64,000 nt of DNA from Megascapheus bottae (Eukaryota; Chordata; Mammalia; Rodentia; Geomyidae), in contig JANJXV010000193.1 in assembly GCA_024803745.1 (NCBI GenBank), positions 124,001 through 188,000 of the forward strand, given 5' to 3'. Of the stretch, positions 1-10,254 are shown piece after piece. Positions within the stretch are counted from its first letter, which is position 1; the number at the start of each line of letters is the position of its first letter. A program made the translations under genes and the position numbers. A model generated the notes under the pieces. That model saw only the letters and a list, made by a program, of their open reading frames with translations. It was not told the origin of the DNA and made no database searches.

Positions 1-655
1 GTTTCTGAATCTGTCCAGGTTTGCTTTATGGCCTAAGATGTGGTCTATTTTGGAAAATGTTCCATGTGCTGCTGAGAAAAACGTATATTGTGGTGTTACT
101 GGGTGGAATATTCTGCAGATGTCTGTTAGATCTAGTTGGTCTACATAGTTGTTCAGTTCTAAGGTTTCTCTGTTGAATTTTTGCCTTGTTGATCTGTCCA
201 TAGGTGAGAGTGGTGTGTTAAACTCACCAACAATCACTGTGTTTCGATCTATGTATGGTTTCAGTGTAAGTAAAGTTTGCTTGATGAAATTTGGAGCTCC
301 GGGATTGGGTGTGTAAATATTTAGGATTGTTATGTCTTCCGGGAGGAAAGATCCCTTTAGTAGTATGTAGTAACCTTCTTTGTCTTTTCTTACTAATTTT
401 AGTTTGAAGTCTATTGTATCTGATATGAGGATGGCAACTCTAGCCTGTTTATGGGGGCAGTTAGCTTGATAGAGTTTATTCCAACCTCTCACTTTCAAAA
501 GATGATTGTTTTTGGGTAAGATGTGTCTCTTGAAGTCAGCAGAACGATGGCTCTTGCTTTTTGATCCAACTAGAAAACCTATGCCGTTTAATTGGAGAGT
601 TAAATCCATTGATATTGAGAGTTAGGATTGAGAGATATTTATTAGTTCCTACCAT
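1..655 (-). pseudogene. L1-A ORF2, endonuclease N-terminal part
   Basis: This is the N-terminal apurinic-type endonuclease domain of L1 ORF2, which in live elements nicks target DNA. The best start is the ATG at 655-653, which opens a frame with the NINGLNS motif (catalytic Asn), then WIKKQEPSFC. A TGA at 536-538 then interrupts the frame just before QETHL (catalytic Glu). A frameshift near 509-514 moves the reading frame to the one carrying VRGWNKLYQ, GEFNTPLS, FFSAAHGTFSKIDHI and LSDH. The active-site GDFNTP of the family reads GEFNTP here. It is not functional as it stands. Confidence 0.9.
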
Positions 656-703
656 TTTTAAAAGCTTTTAGTAGGGCCTGTGTCTTGACAGTTCTTGTGG
701 TCC

Positions 704-1887
704 TTAGATGGTATGCTGTTTAGGTGCCTTTTCTTTCCCTATATTGCATTTATTTTGGTTTTCTTTGTATAGAGCGTCTTTGAGAATTCTCTGTAGTGTT
801 GGTTTTGTTTCGACATATTGTTGCATCTTTTCCCTGGAATGGAATGTTTTTATTTTTCCCTCAGTTATGAATGAGAGCTTAGCTGGCTACAGTATTCTTG
901 GTTGGTAGTTATTTGATATAAGGGCATGACATATATGCTTCCAGTCACTTCGTGCTTGCATGGTCTCTGCTGAGAAATCTGGGGTTATTCTGATTGGTTT
1001 GCCTTTGTAGGTTACTGATCCCTTTTCTCTGGCTGCCTTTAGGATCTTTCCTTTCGTTTCTATTGATCCAGTTCGGATCACAATGTGGCGGTGGGATGTT
1101 CTTTTCTGGTCAGGTCTGTTTGGGGTTCTAAAAGCTTCTCGTATCTGGATGGGCCTGCCCTTCTGGATATGTGGGAAATTCTCTGAGATGATTCCCTGAA
1201 GTATATTTCCAATACCATTGACCTCTTTCTCCACGCCCTCCTCAATACCAACTAGCCTTAAATTAGGCTTCCTAATTGTATCTTGGACCTCCTGAAGCGC
1301 TCTCTCATATTTCCTAGATTTGGATTGACTCATTTTCTGTTCTTTATAATACCTAAATTATCTTCAGCCACGGAAATTCTCTCCTCTGCAATGTCTAACC
1401 TGCTATCAAAGCTATCTACTTTATTTTTCATCTCCCTTGCTTCTAATTGCTCACTTTTGATGCCTTGCATCCCTTGTTTTAGATCATGTATGGATTTCTT
1501 TATCTCCTTGATTTCCTTTTGAGTGGTTAGCTCAGTAGCTTTATTTTCTTTGGACATTTGCTGGAGTTTGGTCACGTTTTTGTTTGTGGATTCTTTGAAT
1601 TCATCCATCTTTCTTTGAAAAACCTTTATTATGGCCTCCTTTATGGCTTCTTCTTTTTCACTTATCACCTTGTTTTTGCTTTCCTCTTGTTCAGGTATGG
1701 CTTCCTCCATTATCTCTTTCTTTATATTTTCACATTTTTCATTAATGTTGTTTATCAATTGCATTTGTGTAGCAATTGGAAGACTCTCCTCTAGGTTTGC
1801 CAGTGACTGTTCCATTGTCTGTTTACATTGGTTGGGGGATGTTGCTACTTGATTTGACATTTTTCTTGAGTTTCTTGTTCTGCCCAT
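704..1887 (-). pseudogene. L1-A ORF1 (nucleic-acid chaperone), frameshifted
   Basis: L1 ORF1 encodes an RNA-binding trimeric chaperone. The first 185 codons (1887-1330) form a Glu/Lys-rich coiled coil. The second frame (1333-887, 148 codons) carries the RRM and C-terminal domain, with IRKPNLRLVG, AFRTPNRPDQKRTS, REKGSVTYKGKPIRITPDFS and QPRIL. The two frames overlap as ATGA, consistent with loss of one A. A TAG at 887-889 replaces the Tyr expected before PAKLSF. The C-terminal domain continues in frame after it to a TAA at 704. The total length of about 395 codons is normal for the family. Both lesions recur in copies C-F. Confidence 0.9.
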
Positions 1888-2447
1888 TTGAAAATGGGAG
1901 CAAGATTACTACTAAATACGATTATAGTTTTTCAGATATAACCACCCTAGACCTCTGTAGCTGGCAGACACTAGATGTTCACAAGTTTTGATTGGTATTA
2001 TCACTCTTTCTTTTTGTGCACTTACAGACCAGCCTAATACAACCACTGATAAGCGATTTATACCCAAAACAATAAGCCTCTCAATCCAATCTCTATTGTC
2101 TTTAAGTCCCTCTGAGCCTAGAGAATAATTAACCACCTACATATACAATATTGCTCAACAGCCATCAAGTGTAGATCCGTGCAGTATAAGGGTTGAAAGA
2201 CGAGCAGAGGTCCAGAGATAGAAAAAAAGAATGAGAGAGGTCAGGGGAGGTGCAAGAGGATTAACGTAGGAGTGTAAGAATATTGTAGTAATGAAGAAAA
2301 GTTATAGCATAAGGATAACTGACCTAAGTTGGTAAGTAGGTAGCATATTTGAGTACAAAGTTTGGAAAGTATTAGAATAAAACTTATGTGTTGCTGCACA
2401 ACTAGCTCTTAGCCCAACCAGTGGCCTCACAGTGGACCATGGGATGG
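1888..2447 (-). promoter_or_regulatory. L1-A 5' leader (putative L1 5'UTR)
   Basis: About 560 bases lie between the ORF1 start and the inferred L1 5' end. They recur in copies C-F at 38070-38629, 45487-46046, 52901-53459 and 60309-60868. No tandem monomers like those of mouse L1 are visible. A promoter role is inferred from position only. In the L1-free paralog at 16761-18123, homology stops where this block would begin, which supports assigning it to the L1. Confidence 0.5.
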
Positions 2448-2572
2448 ATCTGTTTTTCTTGTCTACGTTGAGGGAAAGGGGTATTTCACAAGATGCAGAA
2501 GCGAAGATTTCAGAAGCAAATGCTGTGAGTGAATTAGCTCGTAAAAAGCATTTTTATTTTCTTTTATCTTTC

Positions 2573-2757
2573 TGCCAGTCTTGGGGCTTGAATTCAGGGC
2601 CTGAGCACTGTCCTCGGGTTTTCTCAAGTCTAGCCCTCTGCCACTTGAGCCACAGTGCCACATCTAGATTTTCTATCTATGTGGTACTGAGCAATCAAAC
2701 CCAGATCTTCATGGATGCTAGGCAAGCACTCTACCACTATGCCAAACTCTCAACCCT
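2573..2757 (-). repeat. IDL-Geo-type SINE
   Basis: Reads as the reverse complement of a dimer: a right half with 'gccacttgagccacagtgcc' and a left half with 'ctaggcaagcactctaccac'. The copy is shared by all S spacers. S-C begins just upstream of this SINE. Confidence 0.85.
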
Positions 2758-2774
2758 GACATAGTAATTATAAA

Positions 2775-2797
2775 GTCGTCATCATCATCATCATATC
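2775..2797. repeat. (ATC)n microsatellite, short allele
   Basis: A short run of cat/atc triplets in S. The same site is expanded in S-F (53784-53836) and S-G (61196-61245). In D, E and F it is interrupted by a ttc triplet. Confidence 0.85.
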
Positions 2798-2997
2798 CAA
2801 ATATCCTTTCTCCTACAAAGAATGAACACTTAACTGTGTCTAATGCTTTTTTTTAATTTCACTAATTCTTCTGTGTTTTTCCCTCTTGCATTTTTTACAC
2901 ATGACAGCAAAGCTAATCATCAGGAAAAAATTGATTAGGATACAGAAACCTAATAATATCCTAGTAGATTGACGTCAAAAATATGTGCAAGCTGCCC

Positions 2998-3190
2998 TGT
3001 GTGTTTGACCTAGTGGGAGAGTCCTTGGCTACCAAGCAGTAAGCCTCAGGTTTGATTCCTCATTACCACATACATAGAAAACGCTGCAAGTGGTGCTGTG
3101 GCTCGGTGGGACAGCTAAAGCCTAAAGAAAGCCCAAGAACAATGTTCACACTCTGAGGTCAAGTCCCAAGACTAGCAAAAACAAAAAAAA
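2998..3190 (+). repeat. IDL-Geo-type SINE, diverged
   Basis: A left half with a degenerate pol III A-box region (gtttgacctagtgggagag) and 'ggtttgattcc' B box, then a right half with 'gtggtgctgtggctcggtgg'. It ends in an A-rich tail near 3180-3190. The orthologous copy in the inverted paralog is 17385-17570. Confidence 0.75.
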
Positions 3191-3231
3191 TTCGACAAGG
3201 GGAAAAATGCAGGCAGAGAAGGCACTGTGAA

Positions 3232-3760
3232 GCCAATGTTTTGTAAAGGATGAGGGCAATATTGACCCTTAAGTTTGGATCTTACCTAAGAAAGGCTCCT
3301 TGAGCCTGAGACCAGATTGGTAGTTGGGCCTAGTGGAAGACATTGGGATTGGACAAATAAGGTGTGCTGTATACTACATCCACATGTATATTGTGAGGCT
3401 GGAGGAGAGATGCAGCCTCCAGTATGTCTTTGGTGAAGTCTTTTGTGAGCAAGGATCTTTGGTCATTGGGCCCTGAAAGGTGACCCTGCCTCCCTCACAA
3501 TGGAACAGAATATGGAACTCTGGTAACCAAGCCACTGTAACTAACAACCAGCTCAAGCCAGCTCACTTGGCCTGTGGCTCAGGAGGAAGAAAGATGTTGC
3601 TGTGCTGTTGCCAAAGGTCAGGAAACTCGAGTCTCAGGCATGGAAGTTGTGGATGTCTTACTCGAAGATGTACATGCTAGATCATTGCCAAGCCACAAAT
3701 CCAGTATAACAGAACTTTCTCTAAGAAGAAGGCCAGGAAAATCCAGGGCAACCAGATGAG
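3232..3760 (+). pseudogene. RALGDS-like 5' fragment carried in each unit
   Basis: Aligns (roughly 85-90 percent by eye) to the reverse complement of 16800-17340, which leads into a Ras-GEF N-domain relic. An ATG at 3594 opens a 28-codon frame beginning MLLCCCQRS and then meets a stop. The downstream coding part of the family is absent because the L1 follows at 3821. Copies of this fragment sit at 32292-32571, 39661-39940, 47077-47356, 54522-54801 and 61932-62211. The family assignment rests on the paralog at 16 kb and is tentative. Confidence 0.45.
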
Positions 3761-3820
3761 GTAAATTTCTAAGAAAAAATGTATTTGACCCCATCATCCT
3801 CCCCACACACTACAACTTTC

Positions 3821-6105
3821 TTTTTTTTTTCATTTTTTATTGTAATTAGTAAAAGGGTTAGATGATATTTGCCAGAGAGAAGGTGCATTAATTCACATAC
3901 ATTGATACCCTTTCACAGGTCTTGGTACCCATTTCCCTCCAACCCCACACCCCCCACCCGTCTTGGTTTTCCCCCCTTCCCTATCAAATTTCAAATATCC
4001 AAATACAAATAAATTCAATATATCAGATAACAAAGTGAGATACTATACCAGTATGGGATAACCAAGGGACAGCAAGCGAGATGAGAGACAACATAGTACA
4101 TTAAGGACAACAATCATTCATGATATGGCTTTTGTGTCAATATCCTGGAGGTCCTTTCAATTAGCTTCACATTATATGGCCTTATATATGGCCTTTTGCT
4201 CTATTGCCAATCTCTGCTAGTAGAGCCCAAGGTTTCTACTGATTATGACGAATGAGGGAAACCACTGAGCCTAAGTTCCTTTGAGTCTGGCTTACTTCAC
4301 TTAATATGATTTGTTCTAAGTCTTTCCATTTCCTAACAAATGGGGCGATGTCATTCTTTCTGACAGCAGCATAGAATTCCATTGTGTACAAATACCACAA
4401 CTTGTTGATCCACTCATCAACTGAGGGACATCTGGGTTGGTTCCATATCTTTGCTATGGTGAATAGTGCTGCAATGAACATTGTTGTGCTAGTGGGTTTA
4501 GTATGCCCTTGTTTCTGGATTGTTGGGTAAATGCCAAGTACTGGAATTGCTGGGTCATAGGGGAGTTGTATGTTTAGCGTTTTGAGGCACTGCCGCACTG
4601 CTTCCCATAGTGGTTGAACGAGTTTGCACTCCCACCAACAGTGTAGTAGTGATCCCTCCTGACCACATCCCCTCCAGCATCTGTTGTCATTCGTTTTCCT
4701 GATCCTGGCCATTCTAATTGGAGTTAGGTGGAATCTTAGACTTGTTCTGATTTGCATTTCTTTTATGACCAGAGATGTTGAGCATTTCTTCATGTGTCTA
4801 TAGGCCATTTTTGTTTCTTCTTCAGAGAAGACTCTCTTTAAGTCTTTGGCCCATTTTGTAATGGGATGGGTGTTACTTTGGAGGTTAGTTTTGGAGTGAT
4901 TCAATTTTTTGAGTTGTTGATATATTTTAGATATGAGGCCTTGTTCCGTTGTTTGGGTGGTGAAGATCATCTCCCACTCTGTAGGCTTCCTGATTAGTTT
5001 ACTAGCTATATCCGTTGCCATACAAAAGCTCTGCAGTTTAATGCATTCCCACTTATCCAGCCTTTCTCTGATTTGTTGTGATTCTTGGTCCTTATTAAGA
5101 AAGTTTCGACCTGTACCAAGGAGGCCTAGTGTATCTCCTATTCCTTCCTGTAAACTTTTCAGTGTGTCAGCTTTTACCTCCACGTCTTTGATCCATTTGG
5201 AGTTAATTCTAGTGCAAGGGGACAAAGAAGGATCCAACTTTAGTTTTCTGCAGGTGTTTAACCAGTTCTGCCAGCACAACTTGTTGAAGAGGCTATCTTT
5301 CTTCCATTCTATTTTTTTGGCTCCCTGGTCAAAGATTAGGTGGCCATAGGTCTGTGGTTTAATATCTGGGCCCGCAGTTCTACTCCATTGGACTTCAGGC
5401 CTGTTCTTGTGCCAGTACCAAGCTGTTTTGAGAATTATAGCTCTGTAATAGAGCCTTAAGTTTGGAATTGAAATTCCTCCAGCGCTGTTCTTTCTGCTAA
5501 GAAGTGTTTTTGCTATACGGGGTCTTTTATTATTCCATATGAAATTTTGAATTGCCTCTTCTATGTCTTTAAAGAATGACATTGGGATGTTGATGGGTAT
5601 TACATTGAATTTGTAGATAGCCCTTGGCAAGATTGTCATTTTCACAATGTTGATTCTTCCAATCCTGGAGCACGGGAGGTTTTTCCATTTCCTTAGTTCT
5701 GCTTTAATTTCCTTTTTTAGGGTTTTAAAGTTTTCATCTAAACGGTCCTTTACATTCTTAGTTAAGCTAATTGCTAGGTACTTTATTTTCTTTGAGGCTA
5801 TTGTGAAAGGATTTTCTTTCCTGATTATTGCCTCGTTCCTCTCAGTGTTGGCGTAAAGTAAGGCAGTTGATTTGTGAGGGTTGATTTTATGGCCTGCTAC
5901 CCTTCCAAAGCTTTGAATCAGCTCAAGGAGCTTGGGAGTAGAGTCTATAGGATTCTTTAAATACAGAATCATGTCATCTGCAAAGAGGGATAGTTTTATT
6001 TCCTCTTTCCCTACTTGGATCCCCTTTATGCTTGCTTCTTGCCTTATTGCACTGCCTAGGAATTCTAGTACTATGTTAAAAAGGAGTGGAGGGAGTGGGC
6101 ATCCT
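3821..6105 (-). mobile_element. L1-B: 3' half of a LINE-1 ending at a rearrangement breakpoint
   Basis: Begins with poly-T at 3821 (the minus-strand poly-A tail), then the 3'UTR and ORF2 C-terminal half. Similarity to L1-C stops at 6105, where 'gtgggcatcct' is followed by unrelated sequence. Its 3' junction with S is the same as in every other unit. The truncation is therefore a later break, not 5' truncation during its own insertion. Confidence 0.9.
4236..6105 (-). pseudogene. L1-B ORF2, reverse transcriptase to C-terminus
   Basis: One open frame runs from the breakpoint to a TAG at 4236-4238, about 623 codons. Visible in order are the fingers/palm motif ending GCPL.PLLFN, the RT catalytic [22 protein letters not shown], thumb-region sequence such as KTAWYWHKNRPEVQW, and the C-terminal Cys-rich segment [20 protein letters not shown], ending in YLYTMEFYAAVRKND. 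The endonuclease and the first RT part are missing. It is open but headless, so it is a relic. Confidence 0.9.
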
Positions 6106-7394
6106 GAATGCTACCCCCTAGCATTTTAATGCAAAATTTTGGGCTGTGGCATTTTAAGCACAATTCAACGCTCTGTTTTTTGCTGGTTAATTAGAGGTAA
6201 AAATATTATGGAATGTATTGCGTGGCTGATTTTGAACTGGAATCCTCATTTCTCAGCTTATCTTGAGTAGCTAGGATTACAGTACTTTTACAACATGTAT
6301 GCTCATACACATTGCTTCTGATCCAAACAGTCATTGTTCAATTTAACTAACAAGATGTGAGGAACGATGATTGAATGTAATTTACTAGATGGGATTCTAG
6401 TGAGTATATATGTCCACTTCCACTCTGATGCCAGGGAAATGTTTCTGGTACATGTTTCAACTATCTCCCAAAGAGGAAATAATATGTGAGTACGTTTGGT
6501 AGTATTTCAGATAGGAGATGGACTTTGGTGTTTGGAACCTGTTGGGCAGAGTGTATCAGCTGGGCTGTGATAACAGAGATGATGTTACAGACAGTAATAT
6601 CTTCATCCCAGACAGACTTAATCCAGATCCTTGGATTTCAGGCCTTGAGTAGATAGAATTACAAGTGTGAGCTGCCACCACCACCTGGTTCATTTTGGAA
6701 ACCTTAATTGCTTCTCATTTGTTCCTTTCCTTTTTTGGAAGATTGATCTAAGCTGGCTGATTTGCATCACAATGAAGTGATTGGCCTCAGGAATTGCAAA
6801 TATTTGTTTCATCAGCACGGAATGAATGAAGTTGATCTAAACCCAATAGTATTTTCCTTCTGATAAATAGGGAACTTACTTATATCATTTTTCCTTGCCT
6901 TTGCTTTCCCAAAGCAAGCAACATGTTTCTTAAAAACTATACTTCATGAGAATATTATAATTAGAAGCTATCTTCTGCACACTTCAGAATAGTCCTTGCA
7001 TTTATAAACTTATATTACAATATTAGGTAGAAGAATGGTGACTGTTAGTTTCATAACTACTTCATATGTTTTACTCTTTAAGGCTCATTAAGTCAAGAAG
7101 GGATTAAATACATTTATATAATAGTAGAACATAGCTCCTGCTGATTTGATGTGTGTGCAGATGATACACAGATTTATTAGGATTACTCAAAAGTTTTCTT
7201 CAAATTTTCAGTAGTAGACTGCTATGCTAACTGGTAGGTGATAGTAATGATGCTGAAATTCTATGAATCAGCTATGAAGCAGAATTTCAGGGGAGAGTAT
7301 TTGCTAGGGACTTAATTTCTAAGACGCATATCAAGAATATTGAACTATAACACCAAATGATGGAGGACTCAGCGTCACATATTGTTGTTTTATG
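6106..7394. other. Non-coding, with two old B1-like fragments
   Basis: No gene recognised. 6170-6320 and 6600-6690 carry remnants of the 7SL/B1-like SINE head on the minus strand ('gagtagctaggattacag', 'gtgtgagctgccaccacc'). The rest is AT-rich single-copy-looking sequence. This is the left edge of the 25 kb island. Confidence 0.5.
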
Positions 7395-7605
7395 CAAGTC
7401 CTGGGACTTGAACCCAGGGCCTGGGAACTGTCCTTAAAAGTTTTTTTTTTGCTTCAGGCTAGTGTTCTACCACTTTATCCACAGCTCCACTTCCAGATTT
7501 TTGGTAATGAACTGTAAATCAGAATATCATGCAATGTGTTTGGGCTGGATTCAAACCTGATTCTGTGTAGATAGCATTCCAAGTGTGAGCGCACAGAGCC
7601 TGGCT
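7395..7605 (-). repeat. B1-Geo composite SINE
   Basis: On the plus strand it shows the Geo half ('cctgggacttgaacccaggg...') and then a degraded B1-like half ending 'caagtgtgagcgcacagagcctggc'. It is more diverged than the neighbour at 7622. Confidence 0.7.
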
Positions 7606-7621
7606 AGTATCATTCATCATT

Positions 7622-7846
7622 CAAGTCATGGGACTGCAATTCTGCACCTGGGTCTTGTCACTGAGCTTTTCAGCTCAAGACAACTGCCCTATCCCTTGAG
7701 CCATAGGGCCACTTCTGGGTTTCTGGTGGTTAATTGGAGATAAGAGTCACATGGACTTCAGTGCCCAGGCTGACTTTGAACTGCTATCCTTGGATCCCAG
7801 CCTCTTGAGTAGCTACATTTACAAGTGTGAGCCACCATACCCGGCT
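7622..7846 (-). repeat. B1-Geo composite SINE
   Basis: A clear example: the Geo half is followed by 'ggttaattggagataagagt', then 'caggctgactttgaactg', 'cagcctcttgagtagct' and 'gtgagccaccatacccggct', which is the reverse complement of a 7SL-derived head. Confidence 0.8.
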
Positions 7847-7854
7847 AAATTATT

Positions 7855-8110
7855 TTTTAAGTTAATTTTTTTTGTTAAGTCAATATATAGTTGGCATACG
7901 GTTACATAAGTAATGAACATATTTCTTAAGAAAATTGTTATCCCCTCCCTCATTTTTCTCTGTTTTCCTACCCTCAGCCCCCTCTCCACCCAGATTGTTC
8001 AGTTCATTTCCGTTTAGTGTCTTCCAAGTATCACTGTTCAATTGGTTCACCCTTTTTCCTTTGTTTTTTTTTTTACCATTTTATTATACCCTCTCCATTC
8101 CCCAAATCAC
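7855..8110 (-). repeat. Probable L1 3'-end fragment (older subfamily)
   Basis: T-rich start, 'ggttacataagtaatgaaca', and a pyrimidine-rich 'cccctccctcat' stretch match the look of an L1 3'UTR on the minus strand. A similar block is at 14525-14720. It carries no coding sequence. Confidence 0.45.
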
Positions 8111-8271
8111 ATAAACCTATGTACAAGACACAGGGTACCCGAATTCAACACAGTGACTACAGAGAATAAAACTAAAGGGAAAAAGAAGAAAAGAGGTAAA
8201 AAGCAAAGAAAATGAAAGAACATCATACAGTACCTTAGAAGCAACAACACTGAAAAAACAAAACATAAAAC

Positions 8272-8415
8272 CTTGGGCTGAAAATGAAGCTTGCCTAGCA
8301 TGTATGAAACCCTGGATTCCATTCCTCAGCACCACATAAACAAAAAACTGGAAGTGCCACTGTGACTCAGCTGGTAGATTTCTAACGTTCAGCACAGAGT
8401 GTCTCCAAGTGACAA
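8272..8415 (+). repeat. IDL-Geo SINE, degraded
   Basis: The left half contains 'gcttgcctagcatgtatgaa' and the right half 'ctggaagtgccactgtgact'. The A box is eroded. Confidence 0.6.
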
Positions 8416-8504
8416 AAATCTGTCACATTTAAGTCAGTCTTCAAAACTTTGCTAGAAACCAGTTATGTGATTTGGAATAAAGTCCAGTTTTCAAAAAATC
8501 ACTA

Positions 8505-8745
8505 GCCAGGCGCTGGAGGGTCATAATTGTCATTCTACTACCCAGGGAGAAGGTGATTCAAAGCCTTTGCAAGCAAAAAGAAAGAAAACAAAAAAAACTG
8601 TAAGATTCTACTCTCCACTTATCCACCCAAAAACTAAGTGGAGTTGTGGCTAAAACTGGTACAGCATTAGCCTTGAGGAAAAAGAACTAAGAGACCTTGC
8701 CCAGGTCCAAAGTTCAACCTCCCCACCAAGAAACAAAAAAAAGGA
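8505..8745 (+). repeat. B1-Geo composite SINE, degraded
   Basis: A B1-like head ('agccaggcgctggagggtca') ends in an A-rich run near 8580-8600. A Geo half follows at 8632-8745 ('gttgtggctaaaactggtac'). Confidence 0.5.
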
Positions 8746-9127
8746 GTCCAGATACCTTAGTTTAAAAAGTATATCTGGATATCTTAGTAGATTTTTCTGA
8801 TCTTTCCTCATTCATCTGATGGAACCACATAATCTTGATCCTGATCTGACTAAGAGCCTGCATTGTGCTTAATAAATTCATTCCACATATTCCAGTAGAA
8901 TCTGGACAGCTAACAGCCACTTACCAATGCTTTATTCTACGTTTAGGCCAGTATGTCTTCATACCATCTACACAGTCAGCTATATCATCTTTCCAGAAGT
9001 ATCATTGAGTGTAGAACACTCAGAACTAAAATAATTGCATAAAGATGTAATAAAACCCCTTGATTCATTAAGAAAATTTCTGTACCACTTAGAGCAAGTA
9101 CATTAGTGGTGTTTACCTCTAGCCTCT
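8746..9127. other. AT-rich stretch, nothing recognised
   Basis: No repeat family, open frame or splice-like structure could be supported here. Confidence 0.5.
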
Positions 9128-9545
9128 TTTTAAAAAAATTTATTAACATTGAATTTTACATCATATTTCAAATGTCATGTTTAACCAACAAGTATTCAAG
9201 AAGGGAATCGCTATACAATCACTGGCACATAGATTTTAGAATATAGTAAAAATTAAGCTGAGTCTTTGTATGTCATAGATACAGATTAATCTATAATAAA
9301 ACACATGTCTATAGAGTGTATAGTCTATCCTAGAATTTTATGTCTATGTAGTTATGTTTATATCTCCAAAATTCTGTCCAGAACTTTGGGTATCAACTAT
9401 TCAATCATCGCTCTACTACTGTTTGAAACTAATATCCATATATTAAGGATATCATGTACCTTTGTTCCTTGGTCTTGACTTATCTCACTCAACAGGATTC
9501 ACTCTAATTTCATCCACTACCCCAAAAATGCCATTATTATTTTTT

Positions 9546-10060
9546 TCTGTGCAGATCTTCTTTTTATGTATTTATATTTATTGTAATTTATAGAAGGGTT
9601 ACATTATATTCACCAGATAGAAGGTGCATTACTTCTCAAACTTTGATACCCCATGTAATGATATGGTCCCCATTTCCCTTCCCCTACCCCCATTCATGTT
9701 CATTTCTCCCCTTCCCTATCCAATTTCAAATAACCAATTAGGCACATATGAAATATATCAGAAAACAAGGTGAAATATTGTAACAATATGATATAACCAA
9801 GGGATAGCAAAAGAGATAAGAGATCACATAGTTCATTAAGGACAACAATCACTCATTATATGAGTTTTGTTTCTTTATCTTGGAGGTCCTTACATTTAGT
9901 GTCATACTATTTGTCACGATGTCTCTAGATTTTGTTCTATTGTAAATCTCTCGTAGCAGAGCCCAAGGTTTCTACTGAATTTGACAAATGAGGGAGACTC
10001 TTGGGCCTATGTTCCTTTGAGTTTGGCTTACTACAGTTAATATGATTTTTTTCCTTTTCA
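9546..10060 (-). mobile_element. L1 3' end nested in the older L1
   Basis: A T-rich start is followed by 'gaaggtgcattacttctcaa', 'aaatatatcagaaaacaagg' and 'gagtttggcttactacagtt'. These are diverged matches to the 3'UTR and ORF2 end of the array L1s (compare 3830-4310). It is only about 0.5 kb, so strongly 5'-truncated. The near-repeat 'aatgccattatt' (9528-9539 and 10075-10086) may be its target-site duplication. Confidence 0.55.
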
Positions 10061-10116
10061 TCCACTTCCCTGAGAATGCCATTATTTTATCTTGTCGGTT
10101 GGCTATATATCATTCC

Positions 10117-10118
<2 letters not shown>

Positions 10119-10170
<52 letters not shown>
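10119..10170. repeat. (TG)n microsatellite
   Basis: About 25 uninterrupted TG dinucleotides. It grew within the L1 motif 'ccattgtgtatatat', a common seed site. Confidence 0.95.
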
Positions 10171-10172
<2 letters not shown>

Positions 10173-10254
10173 CGTGTATCACATTTTTTGTAGTAGGGCA
10201 TCTGGTTGTTTCCATCATCCAACCTCATTTTCTACAGATATTTTTATAGTCTCT

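Larger units (their letters stand above)
1..2447 (-). mobile_element. L1-A: 5' half of a LINE-1, cut by window edge
   Basis: A non-LTR retrotransposon on the minus strand. Read on that strand it has a 5' leader (2447-1888), ORF1 (1887-704), a short inter-ORF gap and the start of ORF2 (655 to the window edge). The 5' end is placed at 2447/2448 because 2448 onward matches, inverted, the L1-free copy that ends at 18123. It is the most 5'-conserved copy: it keeps the endonuclease QETHL motif that copies C-F have altered. It shares all four inactivating lesions of the array. Confidence 0.93.
2448..3820 (+). repeat. Spacer S-A of the tandem unit
   Basis: A 1.37 kb non-L1 block between the 5' end of L1-A and the poly-T (3' end) of L1-B. 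It contains a minus-strand IDL-Geo SINE, an (ATC)n tract, a plus-strand IDL-Geo SINE, and 5' sequence of a RALGDS-like gene copy. It is homologous, inverted, to 16761-18123. The two ends of S do not look like copies of one target-site duplication. Confidence 0.88.
9128..10235 (-). mobile_element. Old L1 3' fragment, interrupted by a younger L1
   Basis: 9128-9545 resembles an L1 3'UTR and ORF2 end ('cttgacttatctcactcaac', 'catccactac'). Similar old-type L1 sequence resumes at about 10060-10235, around a TG microsatellite. The two parts meet a near-repeat of 'tttcatccact...atgccattatt' on both sides of the insert. Confidence 0.5.

Noticed and set aside
708..908. 66-codon plus-strand frame recurring in each unit
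   Set aside because: Antisense of the ORF1 C-terminal domain. Its openness follows from the sense-strand coding sequence.
3374..3556. 60-codon minus-strand frame (MSWLLVTVAWLP...) in every spacer
   Set aside because: Antisense to the RALGDS-like fragment. Conservation between units reflects recent duplication, not selection.
4933..5349. 138-codon plus-strand frame, repeated at 33745, 55975 and 63384
   Set aside because: It is the antisense of L1 ORF2. It recurs only where ORF2 does and has no independent support.
8107..8395. Minus-strand frames of 71 and 92 codons
   Set aside because: They run through a SINE and low-complexity A-rich sequence.
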